Notes under the pieces: generated by a model
Seen by the model: only the letters and a program-made list of their open reading frames with translations
What the model was told of the DNA's origin: nothing
Database searches by the model: none
Assembly (NCBI RefSeq): GCF_014873755.1
Contig: NZ_JADBEG010000001.1
Location: 2,358,501-2,422,500 of the forward strand
Origin: Amycolatopsis lexingtonensis
Lineage (GTDB): Bacteria > Actinomycetota > Actinomycetes > Mycobacteriales > Pseudonocardiaceae
Length of the DNA: 64,000 nucleotides
Direction of reading: 5' to 3'
Shown here: positions 1 to 8,208 of the stretch, one piece after another
Layout: every line of letters begins with the position of its first letter
How positions within the stretch are numbered: the stretch's first letter is position 1
Program-made: the position numbers and the translations under genes

Positions 1-1240
1 GCAGCGGCTCCGGCAGCGGCGCGCTGGTGAACGCGAGCGTCCGGGCGTCGTCGTCGTGCTGGTCCAGCGGGTAGCCGAACCGGTCGGTCGGGTGCTTCGT
101 GAGGCCGCTCAGCGCGCCCACGGTGGGGTCGCCCCGGCCGGTGACCGTCGTGGCCGCCGACGGCCGCCCGCCCGGCGCGGACCGGTACAGGTGCCCGGAG
201 CGGGAGGTGACGAAGACGTGATCGGCCTTCTTCTCCGGCGGCCACTGCCCGGCCCGCACCCAGCGGGAGCCGGTGCCCTGGACGAAGAACGTCGCGGTCC
301 GCTCGCGGGTCCCGCCCCGCGGCGCCCGGCCGTGCAGCCACCGGTCCCACCACGCGCAGGCGAGCACGGCCGACGGGAACGGCGCGACCGCGGCCACGTC
401 CGGGAAAGTGTGCAGCCACGGGCCGACGATCAGGTGCTTGGGCGCCCGGATCTGCTGGTAGGCGGCGATCATCCCGTCGCAGAACAGGTCGCGCCAGCCG
501 GCGACGCACAACGACGGCACGGTGATCCGCCGCGCGTCGATCCGGCGCTCCGCCCACACCGCGTGCCCCGGCGGGTGCTCCCAGGCGTCGGCGAACCACG
601 GCTCGAACTTCTCCAGCCGTTCCTTCCACACGCTCTCGTAGTTCTCGCGGTCGCCGTCCCGCAACGGCGGCAGCAGCGCGCAGAAGATGTGGTACAGGCT
701 CAGGTGCCCGAACATCCCGATCCCGCCGCGCAGCCCGGCCGGGTGCACCAGGTCGCGTTCGACGTCGGTCCAGCCCATCACCGGGAAGATCGCCTTGAGC
801 GCGGGCGGGCGCTGCGCCGCGACGGCCAGCGTCGTCATCCCGCCGTGGGACAGGCCCCACATGCCGACCCGGCCGGTGCACCACGGCTGCGCGGCGGCCC
901 ACTGCACCACCGAGACGCCGTCGGCGACCTCGCCCGGGCTCAGCAGAGGCCGCGGCGTGCCCTCCGACGTCCCGATCCCGAAGCAGTCCACGTACAGCAC
1001 CGCGTAGCCCCGCTCAGCGAAGTACCGCAGGTACCGGCTCGCCGCGATGCCGCCGAGGCCGTCCTTGCGTCCGGTGTGGAGGGTCACCAGCACCGGCACG
1101 CGGTGCGCCGTCTTCGGCAGGTAGAGGTCGGCGCCGAGGGTCAGCCCCGGCTCGCTCGACGGGATGCGGACGTCCCCGCGGAACTCGACGTCGTGGCGCG
1201 GTGGGCCGGACGGCGGCACGCGCACCGGAGGCCGGATCAC
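1..1240 (-). CDS. CocE/NonD-type alpha/beta hydrolase, partial (C-terminus off window)
   Basis: About 413 residues are visible before the gene leaves the left edge; CocE-like enzymes are usually around 550 residues, so the C-terminal jelly-roll part is mostly missing. The N-terminus has the X-Pro dipeptidyl peptidase S15 layout: 'LTLGADLYLP', then a strand-turn 'VLVTLHTG', and the nucleophile elbow GLSHGG (G-x-S-x-G, Ser near residue 136). This family hydrolyses esters or amides of small acyl compounds; the substrate cannot be read from the sequence. The start is GTG at 1240, chosen because its GTGA overlaps the stop of the upstream ketosynthase, a sign of translational coupling. Being last in the ketosynthase/ABC set, it may act on that set's product (inference). 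Confidence 0.8.
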   Translation of the reverse strand, partial: MIRPPVRVPPSGPPRHDVEFRGDVRIPSSEPGLTLGADLYLPKTAHRVPVLVTLHTGRKDGLGGIAASRYLRYFAERGYAVLYVDCFGIGTSEGTPRPLLSPGEVADGVSVVQWAAAQPWCTGRVGMWGLSHGGMTTLAVAAQRPPALKAIFPVMGWTDVERDLVHPAGLRGGIGMFGHLSLYHIFCALLPPLRDGDRENYESVWKERLEKFEPWFADAWEHPPGHAVWAERRIDARRITVPSLCVAGWRDLFCDGMIAAYQQIRAPKHLIVGPWLHTFPDVAAVAPFPSAVLACAWWDRWLHGRAPRGGTRERTATFFVQGTGSRWVRAGQWPPEKKADHVFVTSRSGHLYRSAPGGRPSAATTVTGRGDPTVGALSGLTKHPTDRFGYPLDQHDDDARTLAFTSAPLPEPL

Positions 1241-2247
1241 CGGAGCTCCGCGGGCTTGCGCGGGCGGGTCCAGCGCAGCGTGGCGCCGCCCCAGCTCATC
1301 CCGCCGCCGAACGCCACGAGCAGGACGACGTCGTCGTCGAACAGCCGCCCGGTGCGGACGGCGTCGTCGAGGGTGATCGGGACCGAGGCCGCGCCGGTGT
1401 TGCCGTAGCGCTCGACGGTCAGGTGCATCTGCTCCGGCCGCAGGTCGAGGGTCTTGGCCAGGTCCTGCAGCATCCGGCCGTTCGCCTGGTGCGGCACGAT
1501 GAGGTCGATCTCCGACACCTCCAGCTCCGCCGACTTCGCGACGTCGACGACGAGGTCGGGCAGCACCCGCGAGGCGAGGTCCCGGACCTGCCTGCCGCGC
1601 ATGGCGAAGTAGTGCTCGCCCGCGGCGAGGGTGGCCGCGCTCGCCGGCCGCCGGCTCCCGCCGCCGGGCACGGTGACGAAGTCGGCCGTCGTCCCGTCGG
1701 AGCCCAGCGCGCTCGAGAGCAGCCCGCGGCCGCCGCCGCGCTTGCCGAGCACGACCGCCCCGGCCCCGTCGCCGAACAGCACGCAGGTGCGCCGGTCCTC
1801 GTAGTTCAGGATGCGCGAGTAGGTGTCCGCGCCGATGACGAGAGCGTTGCGGGGCAACGGGTCCGCGTCCAGCAGCGCGTGCGCCGTGACCAGCGCGTAG
1901 ACGAACCCGCTGCACACCGAGTCGACGTCGAAGGCCGCCGCGCGCATCGCCCCGAGGTTGGCCTGCACGGCGCAGGCGGTGGCCGGGATCGGCTGGTCGG
2001 GGGTCGAGGTGGCGACGATGAGCAGGTCGATGTCGGTGGCCGCGAGGTTCGCCGCGCGCAGCGCGTGTTCGGCGGCCTTGGTGGCCAGGTCCGAGGTGGC
2101 TTCGTCCGGCGCCGCGACCCGGCGCTCGGCGATGCAGGTCTTGTCGAAGATCCACTGTTCGCCGAGGCCGAGCCGGCGGCCGAGTTCGGCGCTGGTGAGG
2201 ACGGTCTCCGGCAGGTAGGAGCCGGTGCCGAGAATGGCGGTGTTCAT
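1237..2247 (-). CDS. FabH-like 3-oxoacyl-ACP synthase III (KASIII)
   Basis: A 336-residue protein of normal FabH length with the complete Cys-His-Asn triad: Cys112 in 'DSVCSGF', His253 in 'VPHQAN' and Asn283 in 'YGNTGAAS'. KASIII enzymes condense an acyl-CoA with malonyl-ACP, or in specialised clusters transfer acyl groups to make esters. The N-terminus 'ILGTGSYLPE' is typical. It follows a DUF5988-like gene and is translationally coupled to a CocE-type hydrolase, with an ABC exporter upstream. It is therefore more likely a pathway-specific starter or acyltransfer enzyme than the housekeeping FabH, which normally sits with fabD, acpP and fabF. That assignment is inference from context. Confidence 0.9.
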   Translation of the reverse strand: MNTAILGTGSYLPETVLTSAELGRRLGLGEQWIFDKTCIAERRVAAPDEATSDLATKAAEHALRAANLAATDIDLLIVATSTPDQPIPATACAVQANLGAMRAAAFDVDSVCSGFVYALVTAHALLDADPLPRNALVIGADTYSRILNYEDRRTCVLFGDGAGAVVLGKRGGGRGLLSSALGSDGTTADFVTVPGGGSRRPASAATLAAGEHYFAMRGRQVRDLASRVLPDLVVDVAKSAELEVSEIDLIVPHQANGRMLQDLAKTLDLRPEQMHLTVERYGNTGAASVPITLDDAVRTGRLFDDDVVLLVAFGGGMSWGGATLRWTRPRKPAELR

Positions 2248-2257
2248 GGGCGCCCTT

Positions 2258-2488
2258 CTATTCCGCGAATTTCGTCCGGTCGCACCAGACGAAGACGGCG
2301 CCGTCTTCCGGTACTCCGCGGGAACTGTCTTGGGGGACGAAGTGCTCGTATCCCGCCAGGTACGGGATCTTCAACCGGTCCGCGGCCAGCTCGGCACAGC
2401 GGACGAGCACGGTTTCGGGCATTCCGTCGGGTGCTCCTTTCAAGGTCACTTCCACGGTCGGCTCGGCAGAGCCCATGGCCGGTTTCAC
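2258..2488 (-). CDS. Small DUF5988-like protein
   Basis: A 76-residue protein with the features I associate with DUF5988: an early 'VTLKGAPDGMPETV' segment, a central 'GYEHF' and a C-terminal 'F.W..RTKFAE'. The function of this family is unknown; members are mostly found in actinobacterial biosynthetic clusters. The gene starts 7 bp after the ABC permease stop and is followed after 10 bp by the ketosynthase, so it is almost certainly co-transcribed with both. A start at Met5 is also possible. Confidence 0.65.
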   Translation of the reverse strand: MKPAMGSAEPTVEVTLKGAPDGMPETVLVRCAELAADRLKIPYLAGYEHFVPQDSSRGVPEDGAVFVWCDRTKFAE

Positions 2489-2495
2489 CTCTCCG

Positions 2496-3275
2496 TCATC
2501 CGACGCGCCGGTGGTAGGCGCGGATCGCCAGGGGGAAGAACACGCCCAGTACGCCGGCCGACCAGGCCATTGCCCCGGTCAGCGGGCCGGCGACCGGGCC
2601 GCCGTTGAGCAGGCCGCGCACGGCGTCGGCGAGCAGGCTCACCGGGTTGATGCCGGACCAGGCCCGCAGCCAGCCCGGCATCGTCGCGGCCGGGACGAAA
2701 ACGCTGCTGGCGAACACCATCGGCATGAAGAGCGCGACGGCACTGCCCTGCACCGCGTCGCGGTCGCGCAGCACCATGCCGAGGAACACGGTGATCCAGC
2801 AGAAGCACAGCCCGGCGGTCACCAGGATCGCCGCCGCCGCGAGGACTTCGAGCGGCCCGGTCCGCACGCGGTAACCGAACGCGGCGCCCGCCCCGAGGAG
2901 CACGGCGATCGCCACGACGTAGCGGACCGCGCCGGCGAGCACCACCCCGGTGAGCGGGGCCGACCGGGCGATGGGCATGCTGCGGAACCGGTCGAACACG
3001 CCGCTGCCGGCGTCGCTGTTGAGCCCGACCCCGGCCGAGAGCGTGGCCATCAGCACGGTCGGCACCATCAGCCCCGGCACCAGGTCGCGCAGGTAGGCGT
3101 CCTGGCTGCCGGCGATCGCGCCGCCGAAGAGGTAGCCGAACATGACCAGGAACAGCAGCGGCTGCACGGTGACGTCGACCAGGTGCTCGGGGTTGCGGCG
3201 GATCTTGCGCACTTCGCGCCCGGCCAGGATCAGCCCATGCCGCACGGCTTCCGCGGGCGTGACTCCGCCGCTCAT
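2496..3275 (-). CDS. ABC-2 type exporter permease (DrrB-like)
   Basis: A 259-residue integral membrane protein with about six hydrophobic segments ('PLLFLVMFGYLFGG', 'VVAIAVLLGAGAAFG', 'LVTAGLCFCWITVFLGMVL', 'PMVFASSVFVPAATMP') and the ABC-2 pattern of a conserved region after 'FRSMPIARSAPL'. Residues near 'MPGWLRAWSGINPVS' match the loop conserved in daunorubicin-resistance DrrB-type permeases. The ATG at 3275 overlaps the TGA of the ATPase gene (ATGA), so the pair is translationally coupled and should form one exporter. The likely cargo is a small hydrophobic product of the adjacent ketosynthase locus (inference). Confidence 0.9.
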   Translation of the reverse strand: MSGGVTPAEAVRHGLILAGREVRKIRRNPEHLVDVTVQPLLFLVMFGYLFGGAIAGSQDAYLRDLVPGLMVPTVLMATLSAGVGLNSDAGSGVFDRFRSMPIARSAPLTGVVLAGAVRYVVAIAVLLGAGAAFGYRVRTGPLEVLAAAAILVTAGLCFCWITVFLGMVLRDRDAVQGSAVALFMPMVFASSVFVPAATMPGWLRAWSGINPVSLLADAVRGLLNGGPVAGPLTGAMAWSAGVLGVFFPLAIRAYHRRVG

Positions 3276-4237
3276 CCCGCACTCCCTTCCCGCGCCGCGG
3301 GAACCTCCACCTGGGCCGGCTTCCCGGTCAGCGCGAGGAAAACCTCGTCGAGACTCGGGAACCGCAGCGCCAGCTCGGCCACGGCCAGCCCCGCCTGGTC
3401 GAGCTTGCGGACCAAAGTGGACAGCACCATCGGGTCCGCGGCGGGTGCGGTGAGCAGCCCGGTGCCGAAGTCCCGGGCCGGGGTCGTCCCGGTCAGCTTG
3501 CCGAGAACCCGGGCCGTCGCGTCCATGTCCTGGCTCAAGGCCGGGCGCACCTGCACCGTGCGGCCGCCGACCCGGCGCTTGAGCTCGTCCGGCGTGCCGT
3601 CGGCGACCACGCGGCCGGCGTCGAACACCGTGATGCGGTCGGCGAGCCGGTCGGCCTCCTCCAGGTACTGCGTGGTGAGCAGCACGGTGACGCCCTCGGC
3701 CACCAGTTCCCGCACCACCTGCCACAGCTCCCGCCGCACGTGCGGGTCGAGCCCGGTGGTCGGCTCGTCGAGGCAGAGCACCCGCGGCCGGCCGACCAGG
3801 CTGGCGGCCAGGTCGAGCCGGCGGCGCATGCCGCCGGAGTACGCCGACGCGGGCCGGGCGGCGGCCGGCCCGAGCTCGAAGCGCTCGAGCAGTTCCGCCG
3901 CCCGGTCCCGCGCCGCGGGGTGGGACAGTCCCAGCAGGCGGCCGAGGAGCACCAGGTTTTCCGTGCCCGTCAGGTCCCCGTCGACGGACGCGTACTGGCC
4001 GGTGAGCCCGAGCAGCGCGCGAACCCGCGCCGGTTCGCGCGTCACGTCGAGGCCCCCGACCCGGACCAGGCCCTCGTCCGGCCGCAGCAACGTGGCCAGT
4101 ACCCGGACCATGGTCGTCTTCCCGGCTCCGTTCGGCCCGAGCACGCCGACCACCGTGCCCGCCTCGACGGCGAACCCGACCCGGTCGAGCGCTGTGGTCC
4201 GCCCGAACCGTTTGACCAGGTTCTCCACCCGGATCAT
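3272..4237 (-). CDS. ABC exporter ATPase (DrrA-like)
   Basis: A 321-residue ATPase, the usual DrrA length. It has Walker A GPNGAGKTT (Lys40), signature YSGGMRRRL (near 133-141; a Tyr replaces the usual Leu), Walker B 'VLCLDEPTTGLD' and an H-loop region 'LLTTQYLEEADRLADR'. The C-terminal extension ending 'SLDEVFLALTG' is typical of the daunorubicin-resistance subfamily. An in-frame start lies further upstream, but ATG 4237 is preferred because AAGGAGG sits about 11 bases ahead and the family sequence begins at 'MIRVENLVKRFG'. It energises the coupled permease for drug or metabolite efflux. Confidence 0.92.
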   Translation of the reverse strand: MIRVENLVKRFGRTTALDRVGFAVEAGTVVGVLGPNGAGKTTMVRVLATLLRPDEGLVRVGGLDVTREPARVRALLGLTGQYASVDGDLTGTENLVLLGRLLGLSHPAARDRAAELLERFELGPAAARPASAYSGGMRRRLDLAASLVGRPRVLCLDEPTTGLDPHVRRELWQVVRELVAEGVTVLLTTQYLEEADRLADRITVFDAGRVVADGTPDELKRRVGGRTVQVRPALSQDMDATARVLGKLTGTTPARDFGTGLLTAPAADPMVLSTLVRKLDQAGLAVAELALRFPSLDEVFLALTGKPAQVEVPAAREGSAG

Positions 4238-4390
4238 CGGCGGCACTTTTTCCTCCTTCGGACGTACTCTTTTCCGGCCGGCGGGGCAATCCCGCGTTTC
4301 CCGCCCGAGATCCATGATTCCGCGGCGGGCACACTCTCCGACATCCGAAAACCGAACCCTTCTTCCCGTTCCCGGAAATTGGTTCGGACA

Positions 4391-4430
4391 CGAAAAACGG
4401 GTGCCGTCCGCACTCGCGGACGACACCCGT
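4391..4430 (-). terminator. Rho-independent terminator of the AraC-type gene
   Basis: A 15-bp stem with one mismatch (4397-4411 against 4416-4430) and an ACTC loop. On the minus strand it is followed by TTTTTCG (4391-4396). It lies 27 bp past the AraC-type gene stop and before the ABC operon, so it insulates the two units. Confidence 0.8.
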
Positions 4431-4457
4431 TCGGCTACCCGGATTTCCGGGCGGAAT

Positions 4458-5456
4458 TCACCGCCGCAGCGTTTCCGAGGGCCGCTCCCCGAACCGCTGC
4501 TGGTACCGGGCGGCGAAGTGGCCCGCGTGCAGGAAACCCCATTCCGCGGCCACCTCGGTGACCGTGACGGCGTCGGACTGGGCCGCCCGCAACTGGTCGC
4601 GCACCCCGCGCAGGCGGGTTTCCCGCAGGTACTCCATCGGCCCCATCTTGAGGTGCTTGCGGAACCCCAGCTGCAGCGACCGCTCGGTGACGTCGGCCTC
4701 GCGCGCCAGGCTCGCGGTCGTGTGGTGCCACTTCGGATGGCTGTCGATCCACTCCAGCGCGATGCTCACCGCGCGGGTCGGCGCGGCCGGGATCTCGCCG
4801 TCGAGCATCCGGGTGTAGTTGCTCGGCTGCCCCATCAGCAGCGCGGTGGCCAGCGTGCACTCGAACGTCTCCGCGACCGCGCGCCGCTCGATCAGCGACC
4901 CCGGGCGCTCGAGCTCGGTCACCAGCATCCGCAGGCCGCGCAGCCAGCTTCGGCCGTTGCCCGAGCCGACGGCCATCGCGGGGGCGAACCGCAGCGGCTT
5001 GCGCAGGGGCGCGCCGAGCAGGTCGCTCAGCCGGGCCTCCAGCCCGGCCCGCTCCAGCCGCACGATCAGCTGCGAGCAGTCGCCCGGCCAGCGCAGCGCC
5101 ACCGGGTCCGCCGGGGAGAGCACCGCGGCCGTCGCGGTGCTCAGCGGCACCCGGTCGCCGCCGCAGCGCGCCTCGGCTTCACCCGCCAGCGGGACCAGCA
5201 CGGTGAAAAAGGATTCGGCGGGCCCGGACGCGAACCGCACGGTTCCGCCGTACCGCAGCGCGCTCACCGACAAATCACGCAGCCGCGCGTAGTGCATTCG
5301 CGCGTCCAGCCGCGAATCACCGCCGAGTACCCGGAGGGTGTGCGGCAGCCAAACGCGGCTCACTTCGTCGCGCACATGATTCGCGTCACAAGAACGGAAG
5401 AGCTCGTAACGCGCGAGCGGCAATCCCGACGCGGAGCCGTCTTCCCTGGACAACAC
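4458..5456 (-). CDS. AraC-family transcriptional regulator
   Basis: The C-terminal 100 residues hold the double helix-turn-helix of AraC/XylS regulators: 'TTASLAREADVTERSLQLGFRK' and 'TVTEVAAEWGFLHAGHFAARYQ', ending 'FGERPSETLRR'. The N-terminal part looks like the AraC-binding-like domain found in actinobacterial regulators of about 320 residues. The frame stays open upstream to 5606, but that part is low-complexity Arg-rich sequence. I prefer GTG 5456 (or TTG 5453), which follows GGAGG and gives 332 residues. It lies just upstream of the ABC/ketosynthase set in the same direction but is separated from it by a strong terminator, so it may regulate that set in trans. Confidence 0.85.
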   Translation of the reverse strand: MLSREDGSASGLPLARYELFRSCDANHVRDEVSRVWLPHTLRVLGGDSRLDARMHYARLRDLSVSALRYGGTVRFASGPAESFFTVLVPLAGEAEARCGGDRVPLSTATAAVLSPADPVALRWPGDCSQLIVRLERAGLEARLSDLLGAPLRKPLRFAPAMAVGSGNGRSWLRGLRMLVTELERPGSLIERRAVAETFECTLATALLMGQPSNYTRMLDGEIPAAPTRAVSIALEWIDSHPKWHHTTASLAREADVTERSLQLGFRKHLKMGPMEYLRETRLRGVRDQLRAAQSDAVTVTEVAAEWGFLHAGHFAARYQQRFGERPSETLRR

Positions 5457-5633
5457 CGACCTCCGTCCACTATTCACTGAATTCGTCCGGACCGGAAACC
5501 GCGTCGTCGCGCCTTCCCGGAGCACCCGGGCACCACGGCCGGGGCCGCGAATGCGGGACCGCGCCGACCGGCAATCATCGTATGGCCGCCGCCGCGACGG
5601 CCGCATCGGTCGAAAGAACGAACATCGACGATT

Positions 5634-6332
5634 TCACACGATGCCGAGGTCGCGGGCGAAGGCGGCCAGCTGGGTGCGGCTGCGCAGGTCGAGCCGGGCC
5701 AGCATCCGGGAGACGTGGGTCTTGATCGTCGACTGGCTGAGCCCCAGCTCCGCGGCGACCTCCAGGTTCGAGCAGCCCTGCGCGACGAGCCGGAGGACGC
5801 TCAATTCCCGCTCGGTCAACGGGATCCGCGGGGCTTCCCGCAGCCGGTGGGGTGCCCGGACGCGGAATTCTTCCAGCAGCTCCCCCGCCGCGGCGGGGGA
5901 AAGCCAGCCACCACCCGCGGCGACCGCGCGGACCACGGCTGCCCACGGGTGGCCGCCGGTCCGGTCGACCACGTACCCGCGCACCCCCGCCCGCGCGGCG
6001 GACAGCACGTCCCCGGGGTGGTGGGTGTCGGCCAGCAGCACGACGGCGGGCGGGCGGCCGCCGCGCGCGATGTCCCCGGCCACGGCGACGCCCTCGGCGC
6101 CGAGCACGGCCCGGTCGAGCACGACCACCGACGGCGCGAGCTCTTCGAGCGCGGTCACGACGTCGCTCCAGGTCTCCGGTACCCGCTGCCGCACCTCGAT
6201 GTCCACCTCCTCGATGAGCTGCCGCCCGATCCGGTGGGCCAGGCTGGGACAGGACAGGATCAACAGGACGCGGATCACGGTCGCGGCGACCCGCTTCCAC
6301 CCGCCACTCGGGGAAAGCCGTGCCTGGCGCAA
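5634..6332 (-). CDS. LuxR/NarL-type regulator with degenerate receiver
   Basis: A 232-residue protein. Residues from about 165 on form a LuxR HTH ('LTERELSVLRLVAQGCSNLEVAAELGLSQSTIKTHVSRM'). The N-terminal half is receiver-like, with a possible phospho-acceptor Asp73 in 'VVVLDRAVLG'. However, the acidic pair that normally follows the first beta strand (LLVDD) is absent here ('VLLILSCPSLAH'). That makes classic Mg-dependent phosphorylation doubtful, so it may be an atypical or ligand-responsive regulator. The start is TTG 6332 with AGAGGT about 8 bases upstream; GTG 6278 ('VIRVLLIL') is the alternative. No partner kinase is adjacent. Confidence 0.82.
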   Translation of the reverse strand: MRQARLSPSGGWKRVAATVIRVLLILSCPSLAHRIGRQLIEEVDIEVRQRVPETWSDVVTALEELAPSVVVLDRAVLGAEGVAVAGDIARGGRPPAVVLLADTHHPGDVLSAARAGVRGYVVDRTGGHPWAAVVRAVAAGGGWLSPAAAGELLEEFRVRAPHRLREAPRIPLTERELSVLRLVAQGCSNLEVAAELGLSQSTIKTHVSRMLARLDLRSRTQLAAFARDLGIV

Positions 6333-6590
6333 TGGTTCGGACCTCTAGTCCCGATCAAGCCGTGTCACCTCCGGGGTCGCTTCGTGAATGCTGGCGGAAA
6401 GTAGCGCAGTGACGACGGAGCGCACCAGCGGCACACCGTGGATCTTCGTCCCATTCCCGCACATCACCGGTTCGCCGCAGCACCGGTGGGCCGTCCGGTT
6501 GATCTTCACCCGGCAGAAGGACGCAGGATCCGCCCCGCACCGGGACCGCTAGGGTGGGCCCGGTCATGGCGATCGACGAGGGGGCCGGAC

Positions 6591-7394
6591 ATGACCGACG
6601 AAGCGGAGGCGGACTGGATCCCGCCTGGGGCCGACCTTTCCCGGCCCAGCGCCGCCCGGATCTACGACTACCTCCTCGGCGGCGGCCACAACCTCGCCGC
6701 CGACCGGGCCGTCGCCCGGCGGCTCGAAGCCATCCAGCCCCAGGTCGCCGCCGTCGCCCGGCGCAACCGCGCCTTCCTGGGCCGCGCCGTGCGGTTCATG
6801 CTGGATCGCGGGGTCCGGCAGTTCCTCGATCTCGGGTCCGGCATCCCGACGGTCGGCAACGTGCACGAGGTCGCCCAGTCGGTCGATCCCAGCGCCAGGG
6901 TCGTCTACGTGGACTACGAACCGGTGGCCGTCGCGCACAGCCGCATGCTGCTCAAGGACAACCCCCACGCCGAAGCCGTCGAGGCCGACGCCACCGACAC
7001 CGAAGGCGTGCTCAGCTCGGAGCCCGTGAAGCGCCTGCTCGACCTCGGCCGGCCCGTCGGCCTGCTCGCCATCACGCTCGGGCACTACCTGCCGGACGTC
7101 CGGACCGTCTTCGGCGCCTACCAGGACGCGGTCGCGCCCGGCAGCTACTTCGCCCTCACCCACCTGACCAACGACTTCGCCGTCCTCAACGATCCGCGGG
7201 TCGCCGAAACCATGCGGCAGACGCAGGACCACATCTTCCCGCGGACGAAAGCCGAGGTGCTCGCCCTCTTCGACGGCTTCGAGCTGGTCGAACCCGGGCT
7301 GACCACTTCAGCGGGCTGGCGGCCGGACCGGCTCGCCGCCGCCGTCGATCCCGAAGAGGACGGGCTCTACGCCGGGGTGGGCGTCAAGCGGTAG
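6591..7394 (+). CDS. SAM-dependent methyltransferase, actinobacterial DUF574-type
   Basis: A 267-residue protein beginning with the signature of the S-adenosyl methyltransferase family abundant in actinomycetes: '[21 protein letters not shown]'-type N-terminus, then motif I '[10 protein letters not shown]', an acidic strand end '[14 protein letters not shown]', and 'AVEADATD'. The family has many paralogues per genome and its substrates are mostly unknown. ATG 6591 is preceded by GAGGGG. The last 11 bases overlap tail to tail with the convergent zinc-finger gene, an unusually tight junction leaving no room for a terminator between them. Confidence 0.9.
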   Translation: MTDEAEADWIPPGADLSRPSAARIYDYLLGGGHNLAADRAVARRLEAIQPQVAAVARRNRAFLGRAVRFMLDRGVRQFLDLGSGIPTVGNVHEVAQSVDPSARVVYVDYEPVAVAHSRMLLKDNPHAEAVEADATDTEGVLSSEPVKRLLDLGRPVGLLAITLGHYLPDVRTVFGAYQDAVAPGSYFALTHLTNDFAVLNDPRVAETMRQTQDHIFPRTKAEVLALFDGFELVEPGLTTSAGWRPDRLAAAVDPEEDGLYAGVGVKR

Positions 7395-7740
7395 AGCCGA
7401 AGCGCTCCCACGCCGACTGGCGGGTCATGCCGAGCGCCTCGCCGATCTGGGACCACGTCGCCCCCAGCGCACGAGCCTTGCCGACCCACGCCGCCAGGTT
7501 CTCCTGCACCTGCGCGGTCGCGGCCGCGACCGGGCGGAGGTTCTGCAGCACCTGCTCGATCGGCAGGTCGTGCTCCCAGGGCGCGATCATCGGCGCGTCC
7601 GACGGCTTGCCCTCGATCACCGACACGCACAGCTGCACGCACCCGTCGCAGATGAAGACGCCGGGACCCCCGATGAGCGTGTCGACTTCCGTGTTCGGCT
7701 TGGCGCAGAACGAACAGCGCGCGATGACCCGAGTGCTCAT
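7384..7740 (-). CDS. ClpX-type zinc-finger protein with C-terminal HTH
   Basis: A 118-residue protein. Residues 8-35 hold the four-Cys ClpX zinc finger ('CSFCAKPN' ... 'CDGCVQLC'). The last 30 residues, '[24 protein letters not shown]', look like a helix-turn-helix. There is no AAA+ ATPase domain, so this is not ClpX itself. A DNA-binding or adaptor role is inferred. The start at 7740 has a strong AAGGAGGT Shine-Dalgarno sequence. It follows a hypothetical gene by 26 bp in the same direction. Confidence 0.8.
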   Translation of the reverse strand: MSTRVIARCSFCAKPNTEVDTLIGGPGVFICDGCVQLCVSVIEGKPSDAPMIAPWEHDLPIEQVLQNLRPVAAATAQVQENLAAWVGKARALGATWSQIGEALGMTRQSAWERFGSTA

Positions 7741-7766
7741 GCCGACCTCCTTTGTCAGGGCGGACC

Positions 7767-8141
7767 TTACAGCCGCAAGGGAGCGCCTGACAAGAGGAAC
7801 GCGGAGGTCCACTCGGCCAGCTCGGTGAACCGGCCCGTCAGCTCCTCGATCTCGGCCCAGCGCCGGTGCTCCCGCTCTAGGTCCGGCACCAGGAAGTCCT
7901 CCACCAGCAACAACAGCGTGGTGATCTCGTAGGCGACGTCCGCGAGCTGCAGGAACGGGCGGTACTCGGCGGGCGTGCCGGCCCCGTGGCGGACGGCCCA
8001 GTCGCGGGCGCCGTGGCCCGCCGTACGGCAGGCGGCCGCCACCCGCCGCCGCAGCTCGCCGCGCCGGGAGTCCGGTTGTCCTTCGGCCAGCGGGGCGACG
8101 TTCCAGGCCACCGACAGCAGGCAGCACCCGGCGTCGTCCAT
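7767..8141 (-). CDS. Hypothetical alpha-helical protein
   Basis: About 124 residues from ATG 8141; the frame is open to a GTG at 8183 (138 residues) and neither start has a clear ribosome-binding site. The sequence is helix-prone and rich in Leu, Ala and Glu, with no motif, signal peptide or membrane segment that I recognise. It ends 26 bp before the zinc-finger/HTH gene and could share its transcript. I cannot suggest a function. Confidence 0.55.
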   Translation of the reverse strand: MDDAGCCLLSVAWNVAPLAEGQPDSRRGELRRRVAAACRTAGHGARDWAVRHGAGTPAEYRPFLQLADVAYEITTLLLLVEDFLVPDLEREHRRWAEIEELTGRFTELAEWTSAFLLSGAPLRL

Positions 8142-8208
8142 CGAGTCAGCGATCACCGACGTACTCTGCGGAACCGCGGGCACAAGGCCCGGGCTCCGAC
8201 TCGCCGGG

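Noticed and set aside
6355..6567. 70-codon minus-strand frame between the LuxR-type gene and the methyltransferase
   Set aside because: No ribosome site, no recognisable motif, Arg/Gly-rich composition typical of chance frames in such GC.
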